From Prevotella sp. (GTDB lineage: Bacteria; Bacteroidota; Bacteroidia; Bacteroidales; Bacteroidaceae), in the NCBI GenBank assembly GCA_017617615.1, contig JAFZVV010000009.1, forward strand, positions 62,001 through 126,000: a stretch of DNA of 64,000 nucleotides, read 5' to 3'. Shown piece by piece: positions 36,300 through 46,018 of this stretch. The first letter of the stretch is position 1. Every line of letters begins with the position of its first letter. A program made the translations under genes and the position numbers. The notes below the pieces were generated by a model. The model was not told the origin of the DNA, made no database searches, and saw nothing but the letters and a program-made list of their open reading frames with translations.

Positions 36300-36598
36300 G
36301 GCCTAAATGTAGAATGACTTCGGGATCAACGGTAGTTGTTCGCGAAGTGAGGTTAAGCAAAAGCAAACAAAAAAACTTCGTTATTTATTTGGTTTTTCAC
36401 TCGCCTTTCACTATATCTGGCCTTCGGCCGAATATAGGATGCGCCTCGGAAATCCAGATAAAAAAACTTTGTCTTTTATTTGGTATTTCACTCAGCTTTC
36501 ACTATATTTGCCACTGCGAACATAGGATGCGGCTCGACAATGAAAACAAAAAACACTGTCTTTTGTTTTGCATTGTGCTCGCCTTTCACTATATTTGC
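36300..36598 (+). repeat. Promoter-carrying intergenic repeat, copy D: three tandem units
   Basis: Three imperfect direct units end near 36419, 36510 and 36597. Units 2 and 3 are about 92 and 87 bp. Each shares an opening like CGAAnATAGGATGCGnCTCG, a middle A-rich AAAAAACTTTGTCTTTT-like run, and an end CTTTCACTATATTTGCC. Each unit contains a TTTG-N19/20-TATATnTG promoter (36388-36419, 36479-36510, 36567-36597) pointing at the gene at 36656. Unit 1 has the weaker -7 TATATCTG. The first unit of copy A (16358-16436) is homologous. There is no gene in 36197-36655. Confidence 0.8.
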
Positions 36599-36655
36599 CA
36601 CATCATTGCCATACTACCTATTGATGAAAATGGAACCTTAATCCCCTTGAAGCCG

Positions 36656-37054
36656 ATGAAAAAACAACAAATCGATATAGAACACAGCCTCAGGTCAACC
36701 TCTCCCAACATTATCTGGAGAATCATCAGCACTGAAGGCGGTTTAGGCAAATGGCTTGCCGACGAGGTGAAAGCCAAAGACGACAAGTTCTTCTTCACAT
36801 GGGGCGACGAATGGAGTCACCATGAGAAACGTTGCGCCAACACATTGGAGCGCGTGCGCCACAGCCATATCCGCCTGCGCTGGGACGATGAGACAGACCC
36901 CGATGCATATCTGGAACTGCGCATGGTGCACAATGAGATGACCGACGGCTTCAGCCTTCACGTGACCGACTTCGCGCTCCCCGAAGACCTCGACAGCCTC
37001 TACGACATCTGGGAGCAGAATTTCGACCAGCTCCGCCAGGCCACAGGTCTCTGA
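36656..37054 (+). CDS. START-like domain protein (SRPBCC fold)
   Basis: The 132-residue protein matches the small Bacteroidota START-like family. It opens MKKQQIDIEHSLRSTSPNIIWRIIST and has the helix-grip pattern TWGDEWSHHEKRCANTLERVRHSHIRLRW, VHNEMTDGFSLHVTDFALPEDL and a C-terminal helix. Such proteins usually sit just before an LptF/LptG-type permease gene, as here. A lipid-handling role is plausible but unproven. The frame is open upstream to 36233, but that part is translated repeat DNA. ATG 36656 begins the conserved protein. Confidence 0.85.
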   Translation: MKKQQIDIEHSLRSTSPNIIWRIISTEGGLGKWLADEVKAKDDKFFFTWGDEWSHHEKRCANTLERVRHSHIRLRWDDETDPDAYLELRMVHNEMTDGFSLHVTDFALPEDLDSLYDIWEQNFDQLRQATGL

Positions 37055-37136
37055 CTGTCGTTCAATTGACATGAGGGACACACCTTCACAGAAGAATAAA
37101 AAATCAAAAAAATGGGAGTTTCTGCCAAAATTGTCG

Positions 37137-37145
37137 TACTTTTGC
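37137..37145 (+). promoter_or_regulatory. Possible -7 box before the LptF/G permease gene
   Basis: TACTTTTGC fits the -7 consensus TAnnTTTG, about 40 nt before the ATG at 37184. No TTTG is at the correct -33 distance, so this is a weak call. Confidence 0.4.
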
Positions 37146-37183
37146 ATTTCGACAATGAACCCGTGATATAGTATTCGTTCTCG

Positions 37184-39118
37184 ATGTTAGGGATAAAGAG
37201 GCTCCACGTCATGATTATCAAGCAGTTCGCGCTGCTTTTTGTCGGCACATTCTTCATCAGTCTTTTCGTGCTGATGATGCAATTTGTGTGGCAATATGTC
37301 GACACCCTCATCGGCAAGGGTCTTACCCTCGACATCCTCGGACAGTTTTTCTGGTACATGTCGTTGATGATGGTGCCCCAGGCCCTCCCCCTCGCCATCC
37401 TCCTCTCCTCGCTCATCACTTTCGGTAACCTCGGCGAGACCTCCGAACTCACCGCCATCAAGGCGGCAGGCATCTCTCTGATGCAGACGCTGACGCCCCT
37501 TGCTATCATCGTGGTGGGCATCGCCTGCGGCTCGTTCTACTTCCAGAACAACGTGGGGCCGGAGTCGAAGAAGAAGATGGCCCGCCTGCTCATCTCGATG
37601 AAGCAGAAGAGTCCGGAACTCGAGATTCCCGAAGGTATCTTCTACGACGGCATCCCCCAGTGCAACATCTACGTGCAGCGGAAGGACATGGACACCGGCA
37701 TGCTCTACGGCATCATGATATACCGCATGACAGGCAGTTACGACGATGCTGCCATCATTCTCGCCGACTCCGGCATGCTGCAGTCGACCGCCGAGAAGAA
37801 GCACCTGCTGCTGAACCTATACAGCGGAGAGTGGTTCGAGAACATGCGTTCCTCGGAACTCGGTGGCGGCGCTTCCGTGCCCTACCGCCGCGAGACATTC
37901 TGGAAGAAACGCATCGTCATCGACTTCGACGGCGACTTCAACCTCGCCGATGCCAACGCATGGGGACAGAACGCCCAAGGCAAGAGCCTCAGCCAGATAC
38001 GCACCGACATCGACTCACTGAACCATATCTACGACAGCATCGGCCGTGCTTACTTCAACGATGCCAAGCGCGTGACCTATGCCATCCAGGGCATCTCGAA
38101 GGCCGACTCGCTGCGCGCGCTCCAGGCCTCGCGACGCCAGGAATACAACATCGACAGCCTCTACAACAAACTCTCTCCCGACAAGCGCCGCCAGGCCACG
38201 AACAACGCCCTCTCAAAAGTGAACCAGCACATGAGCGAACTCGACTTCAAGAGCATGGTGACCGATGAGGGCGACTACGACCTGCGCCAACATAAGATAG
38301 AAGCCCTCAACAAATTCGTGCTCGCCCTTTCGTGCATCATCTTCTTCTTCATCGGTGCACCGCTGGGAGCCATCATCCGCAAAGGCGGTCTCGGCATACC
38401 CATCATCGTATCGGTGGTGGTGTTCATCATCTTCTACATCCTCGACAACACCGGCTATCGCATGGCACGTGGCGGGATGTGGACCATCTGGTTCGGCAAG
38501 GGCCTCGCCACTGCCGTCCTCGCCCCCACGGCAGCCTTCGTGACCTACAAGGCCAACAACGACTCTGCCGTGTTCAACCTCGATGCCTACGTGAACCTGG
38601 GCATGCGCATCCTGGGCATGCGCCGCAAGCGCAGCGTACAGGGCAAGGAAGTCATCATCAACGACCCCGACTATCCCCGCGACGTGGCGGAACTGGAGCG
38701 CCTGAGCAGCGAAGTGACCACCTATGCCCACGAGCACAACCTGAAGTCACCACCCAACATCATCAAGGTGTTCTTCAAATACCAACCCGACCACGAGATA
38801 GAACGAATCAGTGAAGAACTCGAGGCGGTAATCGAAGACCTCGGCAACACCCGCGACCGGATGATCATCTCGCTGCTGGGCCGCTATCCCGTCGTATCGG
38901 AGAAAGCCCACACCCGGCCCTTCGAGCGCAAATGGCTCAACATCATGGCTGCCATCCTCGTGCCCCTTGGTGCCTTCCTCTACATCCGCATGTGGACGTT
39001 CAGGCTCCGCCTGCTCAAGGATCTCCGCGTAATCAAGCAGAACAACGCCAACATCATCGGCCGTATCAAGGAGAAGGACCTCGTCCAATCAACCACAGGA
39101 AACGACATCACATTATAA
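37184..39118 (+). CDS. LptF/LptG family lipopolysaccharide export permease
   Basis: The 644-residue protein has three N-terminal membrane helices ([24 protein letters not shown], then [45 protein letters not shown]). A large periplasmic beta-rich part follows, then three C-terminal helices ([30 protein letters not shown]). The [17 protein letters not shown] coupling-helix motif is typical of LptF/G, which with LptB2 extracts LPS from the inner membrane. After the last helix there is a long cytoplasmic extension and another hydrophobic stretch, as usual in Bacteroidota members. It ends 4 nt before ribBA. Whether it is the F or the G subunit is not resolved. Confidence 0.9.
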   Translation: MLGIKRLHVMIIKQFALLFVGTFFISLFVLMMQFVWQYVDTLIGKGLTLDILGQFFWYMSLMMVPQALPLAILLSSLITFGNLGETSELTAIKAAGISLMQTLTPLAIIVVGIACGSFYFQNNVGPESKKKMARLLISMKQKSPELEIPEGIFYDGIPQCNIYVQRKDMDTGMLYGIMIYRMTGSYDDAAIILADSGMLQSTAEKKHLLLNLYSGEWFENMRSSELGGGASVPYRRETFWKKRIVIDFDGDFNLADANAWGQNAQGKSLSQIRTDIDSLNHIYDSIGRAYFNDAKRVTYAIQGISKADSLRALQASRRQEYNIDSLYNKLSPDKRRQATNNALSKVNQHMSELDFKSMVTDEGDYDLRQHKIEALNKFVLALSCIIFFFIGAPLGAIIRKGGLGIPIIVSVVVFIIFYILDNTGYRMARGGMWTIWFGKGLATAVLAPTAAFVTYKANNDSAVFNLDAYVNLGMRILGMRRKRSVQGKEVIINDPDYPRDVAELERLSSEVTTYAHEHNLKSPPNIIKVFFKYQPDHEIERISEELEAVIEDLGNTRDRMIISLLGRYPVVSEKAHTRPFERKWLNIMAAILVPLGAFLYIRMWTFRLRLLKDLRVIKQNNANIIGRIKEKDLVQSTTGNDITL

Positions 39119-39122
39119 TATT

Positions 39123-40331
39123 ATGGAACAAATCATCATCGACCGCATAGAAGACGCCGTGAAAGACTTTCGCGAAGGAAAGTTCGTCATCGTCGTCGAC
39201 GATGAAGACCGCGAGAACGAGGGCGACCTCATCATCGCCGCCGAGAAAATCACCGCCGAGAAGGTGAACTTCATGCTCAAGCATGCCCGCGGCGTGCTCT
39301 GCGCACCCATCACCATCTCACGGTGCGAGGAACTCGACCTGCCCCGCCAGGTATCGGAGAACACCTCCGTGCTCGGCACCCCCTTCACCGTGACCATCGA
39401 CAAAATTGAAGGGTGCACCACCGGGGTGAGCGCCCACGACCGCGCCGAGACCATCCGCGCGCTTGCCGACCCCACATCGACCCCCTCAACCTTCGGACGT
39501 CCAGGTCATGTGAACCCCCTCTACGCCCAAGACCACGGTGTGCTACGCCGCAGCGGCCACACCGAGGCCACCATCGACCTCTGCCACCTTGCTGGCCTCT
39601 ACCCCGCCGGTGCACTGATGGAAATTATGAACGACGACGGCACGATGGCGCGTCTGCCGGAACTGAAGAAGATGGCCGTGGAACACAACCTGAAAATCAT
39701 CTCCATCAAGGACATGATAGCCTACCGCCTGCAGCGCGACTCGCTCATCGAGGTGGGCAGCGAGGCCGATCTCCCCACGCAGTGGGGGCATTTCAGGCTC
39801 ATCCCCTTCAGGCAGAAGAGCAACGGCACTGAGCACTTCGCACTCATCAAAGGCAATTGGGCCGACGACGAACCCGTGCTCGTGAGGGTACACTCCTCGT
39901 GCACTACCGGCGACATCCTCGGCAGCATGCGCTGCGACTGTGGTGAACAGCTGCACAAGTCGCTGGAAATGATAGAGAAGGAAGGCAAGGGAGTGCTCGT
40001 ATACATGCAACAGGAAGGGCGCGGCATCGGCCTGATGAACAAGATAGCTGCCTACAAACTGCAGGAAGAAGGCTACGACACCGTGGATGCCAACACCCAC
40101 CTCGGCTTCAAGCCCGATGAGCGCGACTATGGCTGCGGTGCCCAGATGCTGCGCCACCTGGGCATCCACAAGATGCGCCTACTCACCAACAACCCCGTGA
40201 AACGCGTGGGCCTCGAGGCCTATGGCCTGGAAATCGTGGAAAACGTGCCCATCGAGACCACCCCCAATCCCTACAACATCAAATACCTGCGCACCAAGAA
40301 AGAGCGCATGGGCCACAACCTGCACCTATAG
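39123..40331 (+). CDS. ribBA: Bifunctional DHBP synthase / GTP cyclohydrolase II
   Basis: This 402-residue protein is a complete RibBA. The N-terminal half (about 1-205) has the DHBP synthase motifs [36 protein letters not shown] and [22 protein letters not shown]. The C-terminal half has GTP cyclohydrolase II motifs [24 protein letters not shown], with three zinc cysteines, then [13 protein letters not shown] and [12 protein letters not shown]. It makes both precursors of riboflavin from ribulose-5-phosphate and GTP. It starts 4 nt after the permease gene. No FMN riboswitch is visible upstream because the gene is internal to an operon. Confidence 0.97.
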   Translation: MEQIIIDRIEDAVKDFREGKFVIVVDDEDRENEGDLIIAAEKITAEKVNFMLKHARGVLCAPITISRCEELDLPRQVSENTSVLGTPFTVTIDKIEGCTTGVSAHDRAETIRALADPTSTPSTFGRPGHVNPLYAQDHGVLRRSGHTEATIDLCHLAGLYPAGALMEIMNDDGTMARLPELKKMAVEHNLKIISIKDMIAYRLQRDSLIEVGSEADLPTQWGHFRLIPFRQKSNGTEHFALIKGNWADDEPVLVRVHSSCTTGDILGSMRCDCGEQLHKSLEMIEKEGKGVLVYMQQEGRGIGLMNKIAAYKLQEEGYDTVDANTHLGFKPDERDYGCGAQMLRHLGIHKMRLLTNNPVKRVGLEAYGLEIVENVPIETTPNPYNIKYLRTKKERMGHNLHL

Positions 40332-40435
40332 TAACATGCCACCCTTTGCCAGAAAGGCTGAAAAACCCCTCCTGCAACGTAATAAAGTGGTATTCCACAC
40401 GTTTAAAAACAAGAAAACCAAAAACAACGATATTT

Positions 40436-41629
40436 ATGGCAAAACTATCAGCACGTCTCAACCGCCTCGCCCCTTCTGCCACCCTCGTGATGTCGCAAAA
40501 GAGCAATGAGATGAAAGCCCAGGGCATCGACGTGATCAACCTCAGCGTCGGCGAGCCCGACTTCAACACCCCCGACGCCATCAAGGAACTTGCCAAGAAG
40601 GCCATCGACGACAACTACTCGCGCTACTCCCCCGTACCAGGCTATCCCAGCCTGCGCAAGGCCATCAGCGAGAAGCTGAGCAAAGAGAACCACCTGCAGT
40701 ATTCCCCCAGCGAAATCCTCGTTTCCAATGGTGCCAAGCAATGTGTATGCAATGCCATCATGGCCCTCGTCGACGACGGTGAGGAAGTCATCATCCCCGC
40801 CCCCTACTGGGTGAGCTACCCACAGATGGTGAAGCTGGCTGGCGGCATACCCGTGGTGGTACCCACCGGCTTCGGACAGAACTTCAAGATGACCGCCGCG
40901 CAACTCGAGGCCGCCATCACCCCCAAGACCCGCATGATCATCCTCTGCTCGCCCAGCAACCCTACTGGCAGCGTGTATACGAAGGAAGAGCTGCGCGCGC
41001 TTGCCGATGTCGTCCTCGCCCATGACGACCTCTTCGTGCTCGCCGACGAAATCTACGAGCACATCAACTATACCGGCCACCATGAGAGCATCGGACAGTT
41101 CGACGGCATGAAAGACCGCGCCATCATCATCAACGGCGTTTCCAAGGCCTATGCCATGACCGGCTGGCGCATCGGTTTCATGGCCGCCCCCGAATGGATT
41201 GTGAAAGGCTGCAACAAACTGCAGGGACAATACACCAGCGGTGCCTGTTCGGTGAGCCAGAAAGCCGCCGAGGCTGCCTACGTGCTGCCACAGGACTGCG
41301 TGGAGGAGATGCGCCAGGCCTTCGAGCGCCGCCGCGACCTCATCGTGGCCCTCGCCAAGGACATCCCCGGACTCGAGGTGAACGTGCCTGAAGGCGCCTT
41401 CTACCTCTTCCCCAAGTGTGACTCCTTCTTCGGCAAGAGCGACGGCACCACGACCATCAACAACTCCACCGACCTCGCCCTTTACCTCCTCGACCGCGCC
41501 CACGTTGCCACCGTTGCCGGCGATGCCTTCGGCGACCCCGAGTGCTTCAGGATGAGTTATGCCACCAGCGATACGAATATCCGTGAGGCGATGCGACGCA
41601 TCAAGGAAGCCCTCGGCGTGCTGCAATGA
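40436..41629 (+). CDS. aspC: Pyridoxal-phosphate aspartate aminotransferase (class I/II)
   Basis: The 397-residue protein is a type-I fold aminotransferase. It has INLSVGEPDFNTPDAIKE, the cofactor-contacting YWVSYPQMV and CSPSNPTGSVYTKEEL, and ADEIYEHINY. The PLP lysine lies in INGVSKAYAMTGWRIGF, and FRMSYATSD holds the substrate-binding Arg. The subfamily resembles bacterial aspartate (or prephenate) aminotransferases of the I-beta class. ATG 40436 begins MAKLSARLNRLAPSAT, the expected N-terminus. The frame is open to 40346 but that is intergenic DNA. Confidence 0.93.
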   Translation: MAKLSARLNRLAPSATLVMSQKSNEMKAQGIDVINLSVGEPDFNTPDAIKELAKKAIDDNYSRYSPVPGYPSLRKAISEKLSKENHLQYSPSEILVSNGAKQCVCNAIMALVDDGEEVIIPAPYWVSYPQMVKLAGGIPVVVPTGFGQNFKMTAAQLEAAITPKTRMIILCSPSNPTGSVYTKEELRALADVVLAHDDLFVLADEIYEHINYTGHHESIGQFDGMKDRAIIINGVSKAYAMTGWRIGFMAAPEWIVKGCNKLQGQYTSGACSVSQKAAEAAYVLPQDCVEEMRQAFERRRDLIVALAKDIPGLEVNVPEGAFYLFPKCDSFFGKSDGTTTINNSTDLALYLLDRAHVATVAGDAFGDPECFRMSYATSDTNIREAMRRIKEALGVLQ

Positions 41630-41713
41630 CAAGAGACCGAGGCGAAGAGAGGGAAAAACAAGAAATTAACTGTTAAAATTTCTTAATCGCAAGATTAGTT
41701 TCATCGAAATTAT

Positions 41714-41722
41714 TATCTTTGC
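41714..41722 (+). promoter_or_regulatory. Possible -7 box of the exbB operon
   Basis: TATCTTTGC matches the TAnnTTTG consensus, followed by an AT-rich leader of about 110 nt before exbB. No exact TTTG lies at -33. The leader shows no obvious hairpin. Confidence 0.45.
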
Positions 41723-41837
41723 GAAGTTAATGTCATCACTATATCCTTGCTTAAGCATTATACCTTTAAGTATTATATTATCGACATTTTTATAACTTAA
41801 ATTTATTAATAACTTAAATCAACAAATTAAAAAAATT

Positions 41838-42680
41838 ATGGCAACAACAACAAAACCCGCTGGCGCTGCAAAGCCGGCAAAGAAAAGTACTGGTTTCACA
41901 GGAGTGAGAGGCGCATTCTGGATTATCATCGCCTGCGCGATTTTCGCTTTCTTGTTCTTCTTCTTGTGGTTTGGTCACGCCTCGCACTTTGAGGGTGGTA
42001 CCGCCGAAGGTGAAGCAAAGGATGTTTGGGGTCTGATTTTCAAGGGCGGTGTCATCGTGCCTGTGATCCATACCCTGTTGCTCACTGTGCTCGCCATGTC
42101 GATCGAGCGCTGGCTGGCCCTGAAGACCGCATTCGGAAAAGGCTCGCTGCCTAAGTTCGTGACCAACATCAAGGCTGCCCTCAACGCCAACGACTTCAAC
42201 AAGGCTCAGCAGCTCTGCAACCAGCAGAAAGGTTCCGTGGCCAACGTGCTCTCCGCTTCGCTGAACGCTTACAAAGAGATGGAGCAGACTCCCGGCATCA
42301 AGAAGGCCCAGAAAGTAGCCAAGATTGCCCAGGCTCACGAGGAAGCCACCCAGCTTGAGATGCCTACCCTCACGATGAACCTCCCGATCATCGCTACCAT
42401 CGTTACCCTCGGTACACTTACCGGACTTCTCGGAACTGTGGTCGGTATGATCAAGTCGTTCTCCGCCATGGGTAAAGGTGGTGCCGCCGACTCCGGCCAG
42501 CTGGCACAAGGTATCTCCGAGGCCCTTATCAACACCGCCTTCGGTATTGCCACATCATGGGTTGCCGTTGTATCCTACAACTACTTCACCAACAAGGTGG
42601 ACAAGTTGACTTACGCACTCGACGAAGTTGGATATTCAATCGCACAGACCTACGAAGCCAACCACGCAGACGAAGCTTAA
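41838..42680 (+). CDS. exbB: ExbB/TolQ/MotA-family proton channel
   Basis: The 280-residue inner membrane protein has helices at about 28-48, 78-100, 170-195 and 218-240. The core has the ExbB motif LPIIATIVTLGTLTGLLGTVVGMIKSFSAMG and ISEALINTAFGIATSWVAVVSYNYF, including the conserved Thr/Ser proton path. The N-terminal Ala/Lys-rich stretch is typical of the Bacteroidota type. It leads the exbB-exbD-exbD-tonB operon that energises SusC-type receptors. Confidence 0.95.
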   Translation: MATTTKPAGAAKPAKKSTGFTGVRGAFWIIIACAIFAFLFFFLWFGHASHFEGGTAEGEAKDVWGLIFKGGVIVPVIHTLLLTVLAMSIERWLALKTAFGKGSLPKFVTNIKAALNANDFNKAQQLCNQQKGSVANVLSASLNAYKEMEQTPGIKKAQKVAKIAQAHEEATQLEMPTLTMNLPIIATIVTLGTLTGLLGTVVGMIKSFSAMGKGGAADSGQLAQGISEALINTAFGIATSWVAVVSYNYFTNKVDKLTYALDEVGYSIAQTYEANHADEA

Positions 42681-42711
42681 TTTTTGCTAACCCTTTAAAA
42701 ACTTATCAGCT

Positions 42712-43398
42712 ATGGGTAAAGTAAAAATTAAGAAAAGTGATATCTGGATCGACATGACACCTATGTCGGACGTGATGACCCTGCTGTTGACCTTCTTCAT
42801 GCTCACCTCTACGTTCATCAAGAACGAGCCTGTGAGAGTCAACGTGCCGGGAACCGTCAGTGAGACGAAGGTGCCTGAGACCAATACACTTTCGATAACC
42901 GTCAGTCCGGAGAAAGTCAACGGCGAAGCCACCGGCAATGGATTGGTATTCCTCGGAATGTCGAATGCCGCCCAGCTTGGCCAGATGCTTGACGACATGC
43001 TCCCCGGCACGGACGCCTTACAGAAGAACGTGTTTGAGAGCGAGGCACAGTTTGGTGTGCCCCTCAGTTCCATGAAGACCTACCTGAGTCTGGACCAGGC
43101 CCAGCGTTCAGAAATCCTCCAGGGCAACAACCCGAAGGTGAAGGCAGGTATCCCCCTCGACAGCATCGACGGCGGCATGAGCGAGTTCCAGCAATGGGTA
43201 ACGGCAGCCCTGGTTGCCAACACCGACGTGCAGCTTGTCATCAAATCCGACAAAGACACTCCTTACAAGACCATCAAGAAAGTCATGAGCGAGCTTCAGG
43301 ACATGGGTGAGAGCCACTACTACATGGCTACCCAGCTCGATGGCGGCAAGGTACTGTCTGCAAGATCTTACATTGAGAATATGGGAGGCGAAAAATAA
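42712..43398 (+). CDS. exbD: ExbD/TolR biopolymer transport protein (first copy)
   Basis: The 228-residue protein has the typical start KSDIWIDMTPMSDVMTLLLTFFMLTSTFI. The essential Asp lies in the single membrane helix. A periplasmic domain follows, ending near VMSELQDMGESHYYMATQL. It lies 31 nt after exbB, and its stop codon overlaps the next exbD ATG by one base. Two different ExbD copies in tandem are usual in Bacteroidales. Confidence 0.94.
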   Translation: MGKVKIKKSDIWIDMTPMSDVMTLLLTFFMLTSTFIKNEPVRVNVPGTVSETKVPETNTLSITVSPEKVNGEATGNGLVFLGMSNAAQLGQMLDDMLPGTDALQKNVFESEAQFGVPLSSMKTYLSLDQAQRSEILQGNNPKVKAGIPLDSIDGGMSEFQQWVTAALVANTDVQLVIKSDKDTPYKTIKKVMSELQDMGESHYYMATQLDGGKVLSARSYIENMGGEK

Positions 43399-44051
43399 TG
43401 GCAAAGAAAAAAGAAAGCAAACAGAAGAAAATCAATGTCCGCGTCGACTTCACCCCGATGGTGGATATGCTTATGCTTCTTATCACCTTCTTCATGCTCT
43501 GTACGACCCTCAGCAAACCGAGCAGCATGGAGCTGTTCATGCCGAGTAACGACAAGAACATCCAGGAACAGAATAAGAACGAGGCCAAGGCTTCCCAGAC
43601 CATTACGTTGTATGTGGCTGCCGACAACAAGCTCTACTACGGCAAAGGTATTCCCGAGTACAACAATCCCGACTGGATTCAGGAGACCACCTGGACCGAC
43701 AAGGGCATTCGTGACGTGCTGAGATACCACGCTGTGGAGAACGGCCAGAAGCCGGTGAACCGCATTATCCTTGCCATGGAGAAACTGGAGCAGGACAAGA
43801 AGAATCATCCTGAGAAATATCCTATCGACTCCATTTTCCAGAAGAAGAAGTCAGAGATTATGCGCGGTGAAATCGACGGTGAGAAAGTTCCTACGCTGAC
43901 CATCGTCATCAAGCCCACCGACAACTCGACCTATCAGGATATGATCAACGCTCTCAACGAGATGCAGATTCTGAGTATTGGTACTTACGTCATCGACAAG
44001 ATCAACCCCGACGATGAGAAGTTACTCACCTCGAAAGGCGTGAAGATGTGA
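43398..44051 (+). CDS. exbD: ExbD/TolR biopolymer transport protein (second copy)
   Basis: The 217-residue protein has the signature VRVDFTPMVDMLMLLITFFMLCTTLSKPSSMELFMP, with the conserved Asp in the helix. It then has a periplasmic domain with TIVIKPTDNSTYQDMINALNEMQ. The ATG shares one base with the preceding stop codon (TAATG), so translation is coupled. With ExbB and the first ExbD it forms the motor for TonB. Confidence 0.94.
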   Translation: MAKKKESKQKKINVRVDFTPMVDMLMLLITFFMLCTTLSKPSSMELFMPSNDKNIQEQNKNEAKASQTITLYVAADNKLYYGKGIPEYNNPDWIQETTWTDKGIRDVLRYHAVENGQKPVNRIILAMEKLEQDKKNHPEKYPIDSIFQKKKSEIMRGEIDGEKVPTLTIVIKPTDNSTYQDMINALNEMQILSIGTYVIDKINPDDEKLLTSKGVKM

Positions 44052-44088
44052 ACGATGTGGAATTAACCTTTTAAAAAGTAAAGCAAAA

Positions 44089-44949
44089 ATGGCAAAAATT
44101 GATCTATTCGATCCGAAATGGATTGAGATGGTATTCGCTGGCAAGAACCAGGAATACGGAGCCTATCAGCTTCGCAAGGGTACGTCGCGCCGTAACATCG
44201 TGTCACTGCTTATCCTTACGGCTGCCGTGTTCCTGATTGGCGGCTACCTCGCATGGAAGGTCATCGAGGAAGAGCGTGCCAAAGAACTGGCAGCGTACAA
44301 TGCCCAGTTGGAGCTCTCGAAATTGGAAGAAGCCGCTAAGAAAGAGCGGAAACAAGAAGAACAAAAACCACCACCACCACCACAGGAGATGAAAGTTCCC
44401 GAGGAGCGTGCAACCCAACAGTTCACCGCCCCTGAGATCAAGAAGGACGAGTTGGTGAAGGAAGAGAACATGGTGAAGCAGATGCAAGACCTCGACAAGG
44501 ACGTCGCCGTGGGTGCAAAAGACCAAGAAGGTACCAACGAGCGTATCGTTCCTCCGACGGCCGTAGAGGCTCCTCCTCCTCCCCCACCACCAGCTCCAGA
44601 ACCTGTGCAGGAGGTGAAGCAAGAGGTCACCCAGAAGATCTTCGACGTTGTGGAACAGCAGCCGTCGTTCCCTGGTGGCCAGAGTGCTCTTCTCTCATGG
44701 CTTAGCAGCAACATCCACTATCCTCCAGTAGCCGAGGAGAACGGCATCCAGGGTAAGGTTGTGGTATCGTTCGTGGTAGAGCCCGACGGTAGCATCAGCA
44801 ACGTAGCCGTGGTGCGTGGCGTAGACCAGTCGCTCGACAAGGAAGCCGTGCGTGTGGTGAAGTCGATGCCGAGGTGGAATCCTGGTAAGCAGAACGGTCA
44901 GGCAGTGCGTGTGAAGTACAATCTTCCTGTAACATTCAAGCTTCAGTAA
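44089..44949 (+). CDS. tonB: Energy transducer TonB
   Basis: The 286-residue protein has a cytoplasmic start (DPKWIEMVFAGKNQEYGAYQLRKG) and one membrane helix (about 37-60). A Glu/Lys/Pro-rich linker includes KPPPPPQ and PPPPPPPAPEPVQEV. A C-terminal TonB domain follows (NIHYPPVAEENGIQGKVVVSFVVEPDGSI ... VRVVKSMPRWNPGKQNG ... VTFKLQ). It spans the periplasm and transmits the proton-motive force from ExbBD to outer membrane receptors. It follows the second exbD by 37 nt. Confidence 0.96.
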   Translation: MAKIDLFDPKWIEMVFAGKNQEYGAYQLRKGTSRRNIVSLLILTAAVFLIGGYLAWKVIEEERAKELAAYNAQLELSKLEEAAKKERKQEEQKPPPPPQEMKVPEERATQQFTAPEIKKDELVKEENMVKQMQDLDKDVAVGAKDQEGTNERIVPPTAVEAPPPPPPPAPEPVQEVKQEVTQKIFDVVEQQPSFPGGQSALLSWLSSNIHYPPVAEENGIQGKVVVSFVVEPDGSISNVAVVRGVDQSLDKEAVRVVKSMPRWNPGKQNGQAVRVKYNLPVTFKLQ

Positions 44950-44956
44950 AGCAACA

Positions 44957-45919
44957 ATGAAAAGAACTTTTTTCTATACATTCCTTGTATTATTGACACT
45001 GTCGGCGGTTCTCTCGTCATGCGGTGGAGATAAGAAAAAGAATCATAGAACTGATACAACTACGTCAGGGGCGATGCAATTCGCCTCTGACGAAAGTTTT
45101 AGTCCTATCGTGGAAGAGGAGCGCAAGCAATTTGTATTCCTCTACCCAGAAGCCCATCTTACACCCATCTACACCGACGACATCGACGGTTTCACCAAGC
45201 TCATGGCAGGCGAGATACCCCTTTACTTCTCGTCGCGCGACCTGAAGGAAGGCGAGCGCAACCATATAGAGACGAAACTCGACATCAAGCCGCGTGTATA
45301 TCGGATAGGATATGATGGCATTACGTTTATCGTGAACCGAGCCAACAAGGACACTTGCATCTCGGTGAAAGACGTGAAACGCATCCTCAGTGGTGAGGCC
45401 ACCAACTGGAACCAGGTCGTGAAAGGTTCCACGCGTGGCAAGATTGAAGTTGTGTTCGACAATGCCCGTTCGGCGACGCTCCACTATTGTGTGGACTCCA
45501 TCCTCGACGGCAAGCCCATCAACAGCGAGAACATCGTTGCAGCCAAGACGAGCGAAGGCGTAATTGAGTATGTCGAAAACAACCCCAATGCCATTGGTGT
45601 GATTGGTTCGAATTGGGTGATGGACCACCGCGACCCCACTCACACCACCTTCAACATGAATGTCCAAGTGATGTCTGTCTCGATAAGAGACGAAGCTACA
45701 CCAGCCAACTCCTGGAAGCCCTACCAGTTCTACCTGCTCGACGGCACCTATCCCTTTGTGCGCACCCTTTATGCCATCCTCGTGGATCCCGGGTTCCGTC
45801 TGCCTCGTGGTTTCACTGAGTATGTGGCAGGTCCTGAGGGTCAGACCATTATCCTCCGTTCGGGCCTTCTGCCCTACAGAGGTGACCTGGAGCTGAAAAA
45901 AGTAGACATAAAAAAATAA
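44957..45919 (+). CDS. PstS-like substrate-binding lipoprotein
   Basis: The 320-residue lipoprotein has lipobox LSSC (Cys22). The body follows the phosphate-binding protein (PBP-like) pattern: FLYPEAHLTPIYTDDIDGFTKLMAGEIPLYFSSRDL, VYRIGYDGITFIVNRAN, VKRILSGEATNWNQVVKG, EYVENNPNAIGVIGSNW and YPFVRTLYAILVDPG. It lacks a nearby ABC permease. It sits 7 nt after tonB, a common arrangement in Bacteroidales, so its ligand and partner may relate to the Ton system rather than to phosphate uptake. That is inference. Confidence 0.87.
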   Translation: MKRTFFYTFLVLLTLSAVLSSCGGDKKKNHRTDTTTSGAMQFASDESFSPIVEEERKQFVFLYPEAHLTPIYTDDIDGFTKLMAGEIPLYFSSRDLKEGERNHIETKLDIKPRVYRIGYDGITFIVNRANKDTCISVKDVKRILSGEATNWNQVVKGSTRGKIEVVFDNARSATLHYCVDSILDGKPINSENIVAAKTSEGVIEYVENNPNAIGVIGSNWVMDHRDPTHTTFNMNVQVMSVSIRDEATPANSWKPYQFYLLDGTYPFVRTLYAILVDPGFRLPRGFTEYVAGPEGQTIILRSGLLPYRGDLELKKVDIKK

Positions 45920-46018
45920 TATTTCAAACACATTATTATTGTAATAATTTAAACGTTATTACGTTTACTCCGTCAAAGAGACAGCAATCAATTCGAAATA
46001 CTAACACTTTAAAACAAG

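Noticed and set aside
36300..36598. CRISPR array
   Set aside because: The units are imperfect, about 90 bp, and lack short identical repeats with unique spacers. No cas gene is near.
36233..36655. Long N-terminal extension of the START-like protein
   Set aside because: The extension is a translation of the tandem promoter repeat (the peptide itself repeats) and is absent from the family's normal size of about 130 residues.
40448..41632. A 394-codon minus-strand open frame
   Set aside because: It is fully antisense to the aspartate aminotransferase gene, whose PLP motifs are intact. Its translation is Gly/Val/His-rich without any domain.
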